From Setaria digitata (lineage: Eukaryota > Nematoda > Chromadorea > Rhabditida > Setariidae): 64,000 nucleotides of DNA. The notes under the pieces are model-generated. The model saw only the letters and a program-made list of their open reading frames with translations. It was not told the DNA's origin and did no database searches. The position numbers and the translations under genes were made by a program. Below are positions 13,739 through 25,990 of this stretch, piece by piece (position 1 is the stretch's first letter; each line of letters begins with the position of its first letter). The stretch covers positions 1-64,000 of the forward strand of contig RCAB01000299.1 in NCBI GenBank assembly GCA_003640385.1, read 5' to 3'.

Positions 13739-16700
13739 AAAGCAAAGGTTGGAATGCGGAAAAGTTACAGGTAATCTTCTTCTGGTGCTCATTTGTCGAT
13801 GATATCGACGTTGTCCTGGAACTGGTTAAAGCAGAACAGATGGGAGAAAATACGAGTCTCTACACAGCTGCATGGACATCAGTACCGTTGGAAAATACGG
13901 AAAATAAGCCTGAAGACTATACCTCTTGTCATGAGCCATTTTTCCGCAGGTTTTATAAATATTCTACTAATTAATAAGCAATTCTTCATCGATATTCTAT
14001 TAATCAATAAACCATAATTATTCATCGATATTCTTTTAATTAATAAGCCATAATTATTCGCAGTATCATACGTATCGTGCCAACAGATGCTTGGATTGTA
14101 TTTGAGTACAATTTATTTCTTGTAACACCACATTCTACTGCATAAGCTTACAAGTCTGTCCTTGTAGACAACTTATTTCAGACTGCCACTGTATTCAGGC
14201 TCTCCGAAAGCTTTGTTCTTTATGTTTTCCGAAACGGAAGTGACTGATTTCCCCCGGAAGACAAACACCGGTTTGGAAATTTGTCTACAAGTACATCAAA
14301 AAATGTTCAATGTGTTGAATTTCATTCCTGAATGGTACATGTTTGGTCACTGGGAGGATATTCCCGGATTGCGAACATTTTACCATGGTTAGTTAGAATA
14401 TTGAGATGACAACTGTTTCGTCTAACTAATTTGCTCTTTTCAGTACTAGCAGTTAACTGGAATTTCACATTCTCTGTCAAAGGTTTTTTTTTTTTTCATT
14501 TGATTTAGAAAAGCAAATTAACAAAATAATTATTTTCATTGCTAGCATTAATTAATTATGAAAGTTTTTCCCAGGGGAGAGTCAAACAGTTCTTCCGGAA
14601 GTGATGAAAAGTCAAACTTCAATTTTAAAAGCACTAAAAGTCACATTCGGTACAGATGTGTGTAATTTTGAACAGATTTTGCTCCATTTGATAAATAATG
14701 ATAGACTGTATCGAGCGAACAAATCACCTGCTGATATTAATGTTAAGCTGATGGAAGTGCTAGAACGACGAATCATAGTACGTTTTGCGCTTTTTTTCTC
14801 TTTTCAAATTGTTGCTTTTTTTTGTTCGTAGTTTCAAAAATTATTTAAAGCTATTTGGATAATTTTCAAACTAGTTTAAATTAAACTATTTTAGATTGGA
14901 GTGCATAACGGTTTATGTTACGTGGATAAACCTCAATGTCTTCATTTCAGTTCAGCCGAGAATCATCGGATTTATGGTACTTCAGAAATGAAACAAAATA
15001 AAGACGCAACCAAATCAAACTTGATGTAAATTTGCATAGAATTATTAAAAGAATTTGCTGAATAAATTTTCATATTATTAAGACATTACTGCTGATACTG
15101 CTATGAAAATTACCGAAGTTTTAGATCAGAATCACAAACTCTTGCCATGAATGGAAGTGTAATCTTGAATAGAGTAATTGTTGATCCACGTTTTGCCATT
15201 ATCTTCTCACTCGACTATCTTGTTGGAATTTATTCATACGATGTCGGTACTTTATCTTATCATAAACTTAATTAATCACTCGTACTGATAACTGATTCCC
15301 AGAAGAATTAAGGAAATGAAAATTTAAAATTTCCAGGGTACAGCACATTCGTCACAATCGGTGATGGTTTGTTGGGGTGCTTGGTGTCCTTTTGCTGTTA
15401 ATGCTATTCCAGATGATACCATCACTATTTCCTTATTTGGAGGTGAAATTATTATGAAATTTCATTTGTGTTACCTGTTCAAATGAACTAATTGCACTAA
15501 TTACATTTACCTTCTGATTCCATGTATGGTGTAGTTTTCTGAATCGTAGGGAATACTCTTCTAACTTGCTTTGCATTTCTCCTAAAGAATTCAATACCTA
15601 TTCAGGACCAAATGTCAATCCAGAAGAACGTTTGGCATTCCGGAACTCAATTGCATTTCGTTATGATTTGCCGTTTTGTGATCAATTTTCAGGGATTAAA
15701 CTTACATTTAAATATGCAGAATTTAGAGAGGTTCAGAATTCGCAGTTTTTATGTGTTACATTTAAAAAAAAAAAGACATCAAATTAATTCTAAATCTGTA
15801 TGATTAGCTAATTTATCATTCATCGTTAAAAGAACTTATATATTTTAAATTACTTTATATTTAATCATCAAATATTAATAACTTGTATAACCCAATTTTT
15901 ATAATTGTAGTTGATTTACTCCTTCCATTCCCTAATTGAAACAAGTTTTCCAGGAGGAAAAACCATTAGATGTGACATTACGTAGCAATAGCGAATCTAA
16001 AGGAAATCCTGTGAAAATTTCGAATTCGGAAAGTGTCGAACTTCAATCTAATTTAATTAGAACTACTCGAAATCCTGAACCATTACGGTTTGTTGTATAC
16101 AAATATACACAATCTATATTTTCTGAAAAAAGAAGTACGCTCGAAATGAAAAGGTTACAGTGTTTAGGATCATTTAATTTGTAAAATCAGCTTCATTAAA
16201 CGATTTCTTAAGAAAAAAAAATCCGATAACTAATTTCAGGAATGGAACCAGTTTATTGTCATCCTCCATACCNACAAATATACACAATCTATATTTTCTG
16301 AAAAAAGAAGTACGCTCGAAATAGAAAGGTTACAGTGTTTAGGATCATTTAATTTGTAAAATCAGCTTCATTAAACGATTTCTTAAGAAAAAAAAATCCG
16401 ATAACTAATTTCAGGAATGGAACCAGTTTATTGTCATCCTCCATACCGGTAAGCTTTTGGCCATTTTAAAATGACAGAGGTATGAGATGACATGTATGAT
16501 ATGATATAACATCTCGACCATATATAGTGAAGGGGGAAACTGTAAATTAAAATTAAAATTATCATAAAATTGATAACCCTAAATTAACACTATAAAATTA
16601 AACTACCTCAAAATTGATAACTGTAGATTACCACTGTGAAATTAAATTATCACAAAATTAGTGGCTTCAAATTATCACTATAAAATTAAATTATCCCAAA

Positions 16701-19700
16701 ATTAATAACTGTAAATTATCAGTATACTAAATAGTATACGCACTTCAGGAAGATGAAAAACGTGTTGCAAAAACTGCTTTCGATGATGAGCGCAAATGTA
16801 ACACCTATACGAGCGTGAAGATGTATAGTATGCCGTTAGTAAGGTAAATCGTATAGTCTCTTTTAAAGCATTTTTTTTTTTTCGACTCCAGCAAAAATTT
16901 TTCCGGACTTTTCCTTTTCTCCCAAGTCTCTTTCAGGACATCAAATATACCACGTGGATGTCTTGCAGTCCTCGCTAATGTTACCTTCTCAACGATAACA
17001 GATCGTAACGGAAATAAACCGAAACTTGTGGACATTGAGAATTTTCCGGTAGCAATTACTTCGATATTGAGAATTTTCCGGTAGCAATTACTTCGATATT
17101 GAGAATAGCAATTACTTCGATATTGAGAATTTTCCGGTAGCAATTACTTCGATATTGAGAATAGCAATTACTTCGATATTGAGAATAGCAATTACTTCGA
17201 TATTAAGAATTTTCCGGTAGCAACTTTCAGCAATCATTTTATGATGTAATATGGCTCTAATTTGCAAAAATTTCTTCTACTATTTATTTATTTATTTATA
17301 GGCTCCGGATATTAACATTGAACTTAACGATAAACTGAATACAAATGAAGCCATCGTGCAATTTATGGCTATCAAAATCAGGTTTTAATAAGCATAGATA
17401 ATGTTATTTCGCTATAATCTTCGTCAATTTTCTCTCATTTATTGATCTGATAATGATAATTTTATATAAAATTGGCTAATTTAGATCATATATGAAACTA
17501 TATTTTAATTTTTCAAATATTTCAGTTGTGGTGATGAACAATGTTTGAAGATCCCGATAGCAGTATTCTTTACAATGGAATTTTATCGTTTCCATACAGT
17601 GACAACTGAAAGGTTTTTCACTTAATTTTTTAACCTAAAAGTATTTGTCCACATTTAAAAATTAAATTACTCGTTAGAATTTAGAAATTAAAATTGACTG
17701 ATAAGTATTTACATTAAATACAATTTATTTAATTTTTTCACAAATATAAATACTATCAATGGAATATTATACTTTCAAATAAAAAAAACTTACAGATTAT
17801 TACTGGATCCAGTTCATACAAATCCAACACTTCGAGAACAGTTATTCATTTTGAAACGCAGTGGAAACATTGAAGGGATGTCCAGCGAGAATTGCAATGG
17901 CTTCACGGTGAACATTTATTCCTACTAAAATTAATGAAATTCATTTATTTCAATATTTATTAATTAGAATTTAAAGTAAAATAATTAGTGAATCTGGAAA
18001 TGGTTTAAGTAATATTTAATAATTCAGGTGAAATTTACAATCAATTGGAATTCACTTCCTGATGGCGATGAGGAAGATTACATTAATTATCTTTTAAATG
18101 GGCATGCAATTGTTGACGTATGGGATGCTGATTCTTTACTACCTCTTGGCAAGGCTTATGTTCCATTGAAAGTTAGCTTGTTTGAATATTTGAAGTACCA
18201 TTTAATGAATTTCATGTCATCTCCTTTCATTTGTTTAAAGAGCCCAATGAAAAGATTGAATTTAGGGACAAATTTTGCAGATTTATCAATGACACAGCCA
18301 GAAGATACGCATACAATTATGGAACTTTTAGACTAGTCTATTAAACATTTGATCTTTTTTGCAGTTCTTACTCAGACATGGATCAGAAGCAGTACAGGCT
18401 GACATCCAGAGTGCAGTAGTATTGAATAATTTTCCTGAACCATTCATCGTAACATGTCAAATATTACTTCGATTAGCCAATGTTGGCCATCCAACCGTTA
18501 AACAAATAGGTATCTGTATCTTGCGCTTTCAATAATAAAGAATAATAAGACACAGCTTGAGATTTGTAGTTCGAAATGATGAATCGAGCGAAAAGAAGAT
18601 TTTGAAGTATTGAATCTATGTAAGGAATTGTTAATTTACTAGGTATGACTTCATGAAATCTGATTTAAAGCTTATCGTGCTGTGTTCTAGGCTCATCACC
18701 ATGCTGGTATAATATTCAACTTGCATTATCTTAAATCTGTCCTTGGCAGATCTGTAACATCAGACTAGCTGAGCCCTTTTAGCTATTTGTCATCTCTGCT
18801 TAGCATATAAGAAACTTGAATAAGTAAAACAGTCGTTTGACATTTTCAGCTATTAAATGTAATGAATTGCAAGGAATCTAACTACTAACTTCATTGCAAA
18901 TTTAGATTCAGCAAGAAGTCGGACAAGTGCCATTGTAAGTCGACATCTGACTCGAATTGGCCAAGATGAGCACGAATCTTATAGAATCAGGGCTAAACCG
19001 TTGAATCCAATTCATGAAAATTCACTACAACGTTTTCTAACTGCTCAAAGGTCAATAATTTAATTTGCGAACAGCGCCTGAAACTTTTTAAAGTATTAAG
19101 CATTGCATTTTCTGTTATAAGTAGCAACTACTTACTTCGAAATCTTACCAGTAATTATCAACTTTACGGCTACCGAATGAATATTTTATTTCGATACACA
19201 GAGATCTTTCATGATCAGAGTTTGAAGAGAATTTGTTTAATGAATCTCAATGGTTTTTTTTTTTGTCCCACAACTAAATTCTTTTAGACTGGACATAAAT
19301 AAGCGTTACAATGAAATTATGAACAGTGCAGTACCGGGAATAAAAAACCGAAATTCGGTAGTAAAACCACTCATCACAAAGGTATGAGCTATTCATTATT
19401 TTTCTTTATTTTTAAAAAATTAATTTTATATTGATACTATTAGAAACGAAAAATCTACTATAAAATCTTTTTTTTATTTAATACAATATTATTTTTTGAA
19501 ATTTAAAAAGAAAAGAGAGAGAAAGAAAAAAAAAATAGTTTTCTTACAGAATTAGTTATCAAGAAATGTTGAAAATGGTCCTTTAAAATTTATAACTTTT
19601 TCATCTGCAACTATTAGATCCACAAAGACTAGTTTTATTTCACTGAACAAGAAACATTACAGGGATCGGTGAAGCGATATTTATTACAACAGGAATTAGA

Positions 19701-22700
19701 AGCTTACAAGAAACTCCGTGATGAAGATAAGGCATCTAAGCTACTGAAAGTTGTCTTCAAAGCAATAACCACAGAATACCGGTTTGTTTCAATCGTCACA
19801 TCAGTCATTTCGTTCTTTCTTCGAATGAACTAACCAGAAGTAAATTGTTACAGATGAATTAGCTAATGGATGGATGAATTACAGATTATCATCATCTTAT
19901 GAAATGTTAATTTTAAATTTTATCCCAATACATACGGTGTACAGAATTGTTGCAGCATTTATCCGAAATGTGGTCAAGTTATATTTTTTGAATATGTGCT
20001 TCAAAATACGGAACTGGAATCAGCTATTATAGTTGTAGACATAGCTCACAGTACCTTAAAGTAGGCTATGTGATTTTTTTACTAATTTCGGGTTGAAACC
20101 ATTCTCTTGTAATTCTGCGAATATATTATTTATATTTCGCTTTCATAGAAATGTGAAACATTTAGAAGATCACCTTTGAATTTAATCCCAAATTCAAACT
20201 TTTGTTTTTTTTTTCTTTTTTGAAAAAGAAATTGTTAATAAAATTATCCATTATATATTTTTTTTTTGAAACAAATTCATTACAAATGTGTAATTTGCAA
20301 ATTTTGGCATAATATTTTGAACTATTATAGACCACTTCGGGATGTGGAACTATGGCAATATTATAAAAATATGTATGGAATTGAAACTCCACTTGAAAGA
20401 GATCTTTATCAGATATCAGAGGAGAATGAGCAAACCACTGAGGTGTACATTTTCCTGAAACCTATGGAAACAATATATGCACCATTTATTTACGACGGAT
20501 TTCAGCTACGTAAGCAACAGAGCAGAAATCAAGTCAAGGTAAGAAAAGGGCAAAATGCTTAAAAATTTCGAAAATATCTTCATTGAGAAATTTTCTAAAC
20601 AATTTTTTCCCTCAATAAAAACTATGCCATTTATTATTATTTAATACATTTTCTGACTGTTTTCCTAATAACTTTCCGGTATTTTACTACAGGTAACTTT
20701 GATCNCTATGCCATTTATTATTATTTAATACATTCTGACTGTTTTCCTAATAACTTTCCGGTATTTTACTACAGGTAACTTTGATCGTGCCNTTTTATTA
20801 TTATGTTTTATTATATTATATTATATTTTATTTTTTTTATATATTTTATATATTATATTATATTATATTATATTTATTATTTTATTTATTTTATTATATT
20901 TATTATGCCATTTAATACATTCTGACTGTTTTCCTAATAACTTTCCGGTATTTTACTACAGGTAACTTTGATCGTGCCATTTTTGATCAGATATTTAGAT
21001 GAAAATATCTTGCTATAGCTATGATTTCATTTATGAATTTCAGGTAGTATTCAAGAAGAAGAATACTGGTGAACCAATAGCGATCCTAGATTTATTGGCC
21101 GAAAATCGTCATAACATTATTTCCAATTCATTTCGTTTTTATTATGAAGCGGAACGAACAATTTCCAGAATCATTCACATTACCGGATATAAAAGTACTC
21201 AGGGGAACAATTTTTCTCTTTCTCCAATTCCTTTCTCGATACAAAACTAAGAAAAAAAAAAAAAAATTCACAAATTTCACATTTTTTACTAAAGCACTAT
21301 ATTTATAGGTCATGTGTTTGGCATTCGCTGCACAGATCCACTTGTATTATGCTCATTTAAGAATAATGGCGATGGTTCCCAAGATTTACACTTTACAGTA
21401 TGTTTAATTTAATCTAAATTCATTAATTTTCAAATTTTATCAATTCTATTTGATGAAATTAATTTTTAACCTCCTTATTACAGTGCCAAACTGGTAAAGC
21501 ACCTATGCTACGAACATTCAAGGTGATCTTTTTTGCTGATCAGTACTACAATACTGTTCTGGGAGCATGGCTAATACACGTTCATGCGATTAATCAAATT
21601 AATTTGAATGCTATTCGAGCACAGCTCATTAAAATTCCCATCTTTTTGAAGTAAGGTTGACCTCTTATTATCGAAAATTTATTATAGTCTGTTTTGCAGG
21701 AGACATTTCTTGATTGATTATGGTTTATTTTAATGTTGTGAAAAAAAGAAACCTGGCAGTTTTTTTTATTCTTTATTTTTTGTAAATCGTCTTCTTAGCT
21801 TTAGCCAGTGAGTAATAGATGTTAATAGAGTGACTCATACCAGAAAGTATTCTCTTTAATTATAATGCTTCTGTTTATGTAGTTAATTAATTCTCTGCAT
21901 TACATTAGTTTCAAGTTAAATTTTTTTCTTCTCCTATATCGTGCAATATTTTTCACTTTTTGCTTAAAAACTACCATATATTTATATGTTGTATTTAAGT
22001 AGATAAATTTTTATTTCACTTAGAATTCATAAATTAAATATGATTGTAATTTGTTTTTAGAGTTGCTGATAGCTACAATGGTTTGATTCATTTTGGAAAC
22101 TCTTTCAAAAATTTTGAAATTTATCCATCCGATGCAGCTGTTGTGCAAAACAGTACTGGCACTTTGGATGCTGTAATTAATTTCCTACCAAATTTTACAG
22201 GTTAATTTTGCTGCTTAAATAAACTTTTCATTAAGAAAATTTAAATTCCAACCTTTTTTTTTTTGCTGTAAAATGTGAAATAACTGTTAAGTTGATGTGG
22301 GACATTTCAATATCGCTACAAATTTTACAACTTCAGATTTCTGCTTGCGGTAATTTTGATGATCACTCAGTTGATACAGTTATTGACTGATTGCATTTTA
22401 TAATTTTATTCTCAGTTATCGAAATATGTGTACCTTTTTCCTCTTGACGAAAAATGTCTTCTACAAAAAGATCAGCAAATTCCTAAGTAACAGTTGATGA
22501 ACGAAATGAAAAAATTAAACATTCTTGGCTATCCCTTTCTTGTGAAAAAAAAAAAAAAAAAAACTAGCAATACTGAATTTCAGTGAAGCAAAAAATACTA
22601 TATTTATTGTTCAGTCTTAGCTAGCAATTTTGAAAATAGCCTTTACCGAGAAGTTCCATTTAAATCTCAGATTTAAATTTCAAATTTAGATATATTCTTC

Positions 22701-23778
22701 TCAAGTGAATGATGATGACATTAACTATTTGTTGAAATATTTGAGCAATGGAACATGCAGGAGACCGGATATCCGGTTCAAAAAATGAAAATTTTAAACA
22801 GATTGTTGCATTGCTCTTTCTTATTCACACACTATCTCATTTTTATTTTCAAAAAAAAAAAAATGAAAGAATTACAGTATGTTCATATGCTCTTACTGCC
22901 ATCAGATAGTTTGTAATGAGAAAAAAGAATTAAGATTTTAAGAGGAATTTTGAAGGTACTCGTACGATGCTCGTTTCTGCGACTGATCAACGAACAAATC
23001 ATCTATTGAATCAGTGGATGATTGTTGCCAATGTACAGGAAGCTAATATCACGAAAATGTTTGAAGTACATTTACAAAATAGTCTAAATCAAACAATTGT
23101 AAGTGTTCTAAGTGTAGCAGATCTAGAGCATTTCATTCTATGTCAGTCTTGGAAGGCAAAAATTTTCAAAAAAAAAGAAGTCTTTTATTATTTTAATTTT
23201 TACTACAGTATCTTGCATCGTTAAGTAGTAATTAATTTATTATAGAAACTATGTGTAGAAAATTGATACAATCAGCGAAATCTTATCACGAAGTACTGAT
23301 AGGTTTATTCCAGAAACTATCTATAGAAAATCGATATAGTGTTGAACGATCATATCAGATTTCTTCTTCTCATCCAGAATATATAAAAATTGAAAATAAT
23401 ATGATCAGATTGCCCGGTCATAAAGTAGCTGACATATCGGTCACATTTCTGCTCAACAAGGAATTAAAATTATCCAAGGGATGTGTTTTTTTTTTTTTTT
23501 TTCTATTAATTTTTTTTTTTTTGAAATTTAGTAATTATTGACAATTAAAGCATGTAATTAAAATAAAACGAGCTAGCAATTTTTGAATGCATTTTTAATT
23601 TAAATTTTTGGATTCGTCTATAATTTTCCAGACTTCTGTTGATCAATCCTAAATTACATGATTTTGATAAAATCTCAATTTTTTTTCCTTTTATTTTCAG
23701 GTGCTAATATTTGTTACGAATATGGAAAATAATCTTCAGGAGGAAGCCTATTCACTGAAGCTGATTTATCCTGACTAG
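13217..23778 (+). CDS. nphp-4: nephrocystin-4 (NPHP4), ciliary transition-zone protein
   Basis: About 30 exons and about 1,334 aa, versus about 1,426 for human NPHP4. NPHP4 works with NPHP1 at the transition zone at the base of sensory cilia. Colinear conserved blocks: WYQRVQMCRRVPP at the N-terminus; IHAYFYDRQRKYFFGK; LEVLERRIIIGVHNGL; MVCWGAWCPFAVN; VQFMAIKIR; FTMEFYRFHTVTT; IVDVWDADSLLPLG; LLRLANVGHP; VFKKKNTGEPIAILDL with FRFYYEAE; FGIRCTDPLVLCSF; IFFADQYYNTVLGAW; SLKLIYPD at the stop. Main exons: 13217-13360, 13435-13560, 13771-13949, 14182-14387, 14575-14777, 14895-15025, 15125-15245, 15337-15442, 15606-15730, 15954-16153, 16415-16448, 16749-16843, 16892-17048, 17302-17381, 17526-17612, 17796-17907, 18028-18171, 18365-18509, 18906-19050, 19288-19381, 19663-19781, 19956-20060, 20331-20538, 21044-21194, 21309-21397, 21484-21650, 22061-22200, 22956-23098, 23314-23484, 23701-23778. 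One junction (15245/15337) lacks a clean donor in phase. Introns contain three minisatellites and two duplicated contig-join zones. Confidence 0.92.
13961..14063. repeat. three-unit minisatellite in NPHP4 intron 3
   Basis: Units start with ATTCT and run 13961-13993, 13994-14029 and 14030-14063. They share the TTAATNAATAA and TTCATCGAT blocks. The array begins about 11 bases after the exon 3 donor. Confidence 0.8.
16099..16447. repeat. 174-bp direct duplication around a single N, in NPHP4
   Basis: Bases 16099-16272 and 16274-16447 are near-identical, separated by one N at 16273. Each copy includes the end of one exon, an intron and the following small exon. The first copy of the small exon is cut by the N before its donor. 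The copies differ around the exon end (AAATGAAAAGG versus AAATAGAAAGG). This looks like two overlapping contig or haplotype ends placed in tandem rather than a true duplication. Confidence 0.85.
16560..16735. repeat. 44-bp minisatellite, four units, NPHP4 intron
   Basis: Four units of exactly 44 bases start at 16560, 16604, 16648 and 16692. Each begins with TATC or TACC and contains CAAAATT or TAAAATT, then AACTGTA-like and ACTATAAAATTAAA blocks. The units have diverged by substitutions but not in length. The array ends just upstream of the acceptor of the exon at 16749. Confidence 0.85.
17037..17230. repeat. 32/24-bp minisatellite spanning an NPHP4 exon-intron border
   Basis: Seven units begin at 17037, 17069, 17101, 17125, 17157, 17181 and 17205. 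The long unit (32 bases) reads GAGAATTTTCCGGTAGCAAT followed by TACTTCGATATT; the short unit (24 bases) lacks TTTTCCGG. The first unit contains the last codons of the exon ending 17048 and its donor CCG|GTAGCA, so every long unit carries a copy of that donor. Confidence 0.9.
20622..20978. repeat. triplicated segment around two single Ns, plus AT-rich tract, in an NPHP4 intron
   Basis: A block of about 75-85 bases, from CTATGCC to GGTAACTTTGATC, occurs at 20622-20704, 20706-20791 and 20904-20978. Single Ns are at 20705 and 20792. A TTATA/TTTA simple-repeat tract fills 20793-20903. Joined contig ends are the likeliest cause. Confidence 0.85.
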
Positions 23779-25990
23779 CAACAAATTCTTCAGATATCTT
23801 GATTATTTTGTTAAAATGTAAAAAATTGTTTTCCGTTATCTGTTATTAAATGTTTTTACCTGAATTAATCTGAAAATGAGAATCCTCCGTAATCCTCCCC
23901 CCCGATAAAGCAAGATATCTCATTCCATCCTGCTTTTGCACCGAGACAAATCATTCCCGTGATTTCTCAAATGATCCTCTTAATTCAGTGTCAATAGTAT
24001 TTTCGAATTACATATGAACTAATCTGAATGGTTCTTGCAGTCTGTATATTTCAGGTGAGAAAATCTCCTTCCACGTTACTATTTGGCTTCAGAATCTTTC
24101 CATCTTCTTCGATATTTTAAACACTTCAGAAACTGTAATTTTAAAAGAAAGCTGATTTTAACTCTGTCCATTCTAATCCATTTCTGACTCTAGCTTTGTC
24201 TAATCTAATCCATTCGAACTTACCATCCAACCTATCCCAAATTTTAGAAATACTCAAATATTCGTTTTCTCTTACTTTTCCAATACATTCTTATATGAAA
24301 TGTTTTACATTTTATCAAATCAGTATGAAAAATAACTTAATTAATTGGGGGAAAAAAAGTTCGAAAGAATGTGCTCTGTTCCCATACACATAATGATTTC
24401 AAATAGTAATGCAGAAGAGATTAGTTTTACATTTGATATGAAAATTTGAATGTTATCTGAAGGAACAAAGATCACAAGAGATGAAAAAGTTGTGGAAAAG
24501 CTGTTTTTCAATGAACATTCCGTAGGCCTAAATATTCCTGTTGATAAGACGAAAACTCCAAGGAGCTCTGCCTTCGTTAACTGATAAGCTTTGGAGTGAG
24601 AATGCCTATGAAAAACATATTGTTTGAAAGAGACTTATCATTAGAATTCAACTCTTGCCTGTGAAATTAGAGAAGAGGCACTTATTGATAATGGAATTCT
24701 TTCTTGGAAAAACTACGATAGATAATTGATGTAGTGCTACCGTTGCTAGTGTATTGGTTTAATTTTTTTTTTTTTAATCATCGATCTTCATTCATCGATT
24801 ATCGATCTATATAGATTTTGTATACATATAAAATTAAGAATCAGTTCGTAAATCAGTTGCACACTTCAAAGGAAAGGTGGATAAAAAAGATTTTGCTACG
24901 GATCTGATGAGAAGATAAGACTGTTTATGATAAAGGAGAATAATAGCTGAAAAATACGACAAAAGTTTTAATGATAAGAGAGATAAGGAGATGTCAGAAA
25001 CCTAATTCAAATGATACATTATTATTAATTATCATTAAACTACCAATTCAATTCTGCTGATCAGGAATTATTCACCGGAATTTCTCAACAAATATGGCGA
25101 TGATAATGCGGTGGAAATGAATACATACAGTCATCTGTATTTTTTCATTTTCACTTTTTATAAATTTAGGCTCATTTCAATCAGTCAACAAAATTTAGAA
25201 ACTGAATGAATTAGTCATTTTGAAATTTATTCTAGTTTCCGAATGCAGTAGTCAAAATAATAGAAAACTATTTTTGGGAAGAAGTAATGATTTTTAATTG
25301 TATGTCTAATAGATAGTGCCAATAATTCCAAGTTTTGACAACAGCTGATAAAACTGTGATTAATTAATTAAAAGTAATTATCGACAATTGATTGATTGAA
25401 AATATGTTACAATAATTTGAGTGCCTAATGAAATTTGCAGTTAATATTTCGTTTTGAACTTTCTCTCTTCAAACGAATCACGCTGATTTTCTTTTCCAAT
25501 TTTCAAATATTCAGTAGAGTTTATCAAAAATTACTTCTCACTGTTGCTTGGAAATAGTTCGATGTTAGCGATAAAAAAAAAGTTGAATTTTATTTCGCAC
25601 TAGATGGATAATATAAATCATTTTTTAAAAGTTTCAATTTTAAATTTAACAATTTAAAAGCACTTTAACATTATTTTTTTTATTCTTCTTCAGTAGTAAA
25701 ATTTTCTTTCTAATTTATTTTATTTTTTTATCACCCACTATATCTACTGCTATAACTCAGATCAATATAAAGTTCCAAAAAAAAAAAAAAAAAAAAATGA
25801 TCGATCCTGTATCAAATTTCTATCAGATTAAACCATCAGAAAAGTTAAATTTTATTCAAGCATTTCACACTCGCAAATATTCATTCGCATTTTTCACTTC
25901 AAATTCAAATAATAAGTCATTAATTTCACTAATGAACCAAATGTCACACTAATTATTCTAAGAAATTTCCAGCGAAAAGAGAAATACAAT

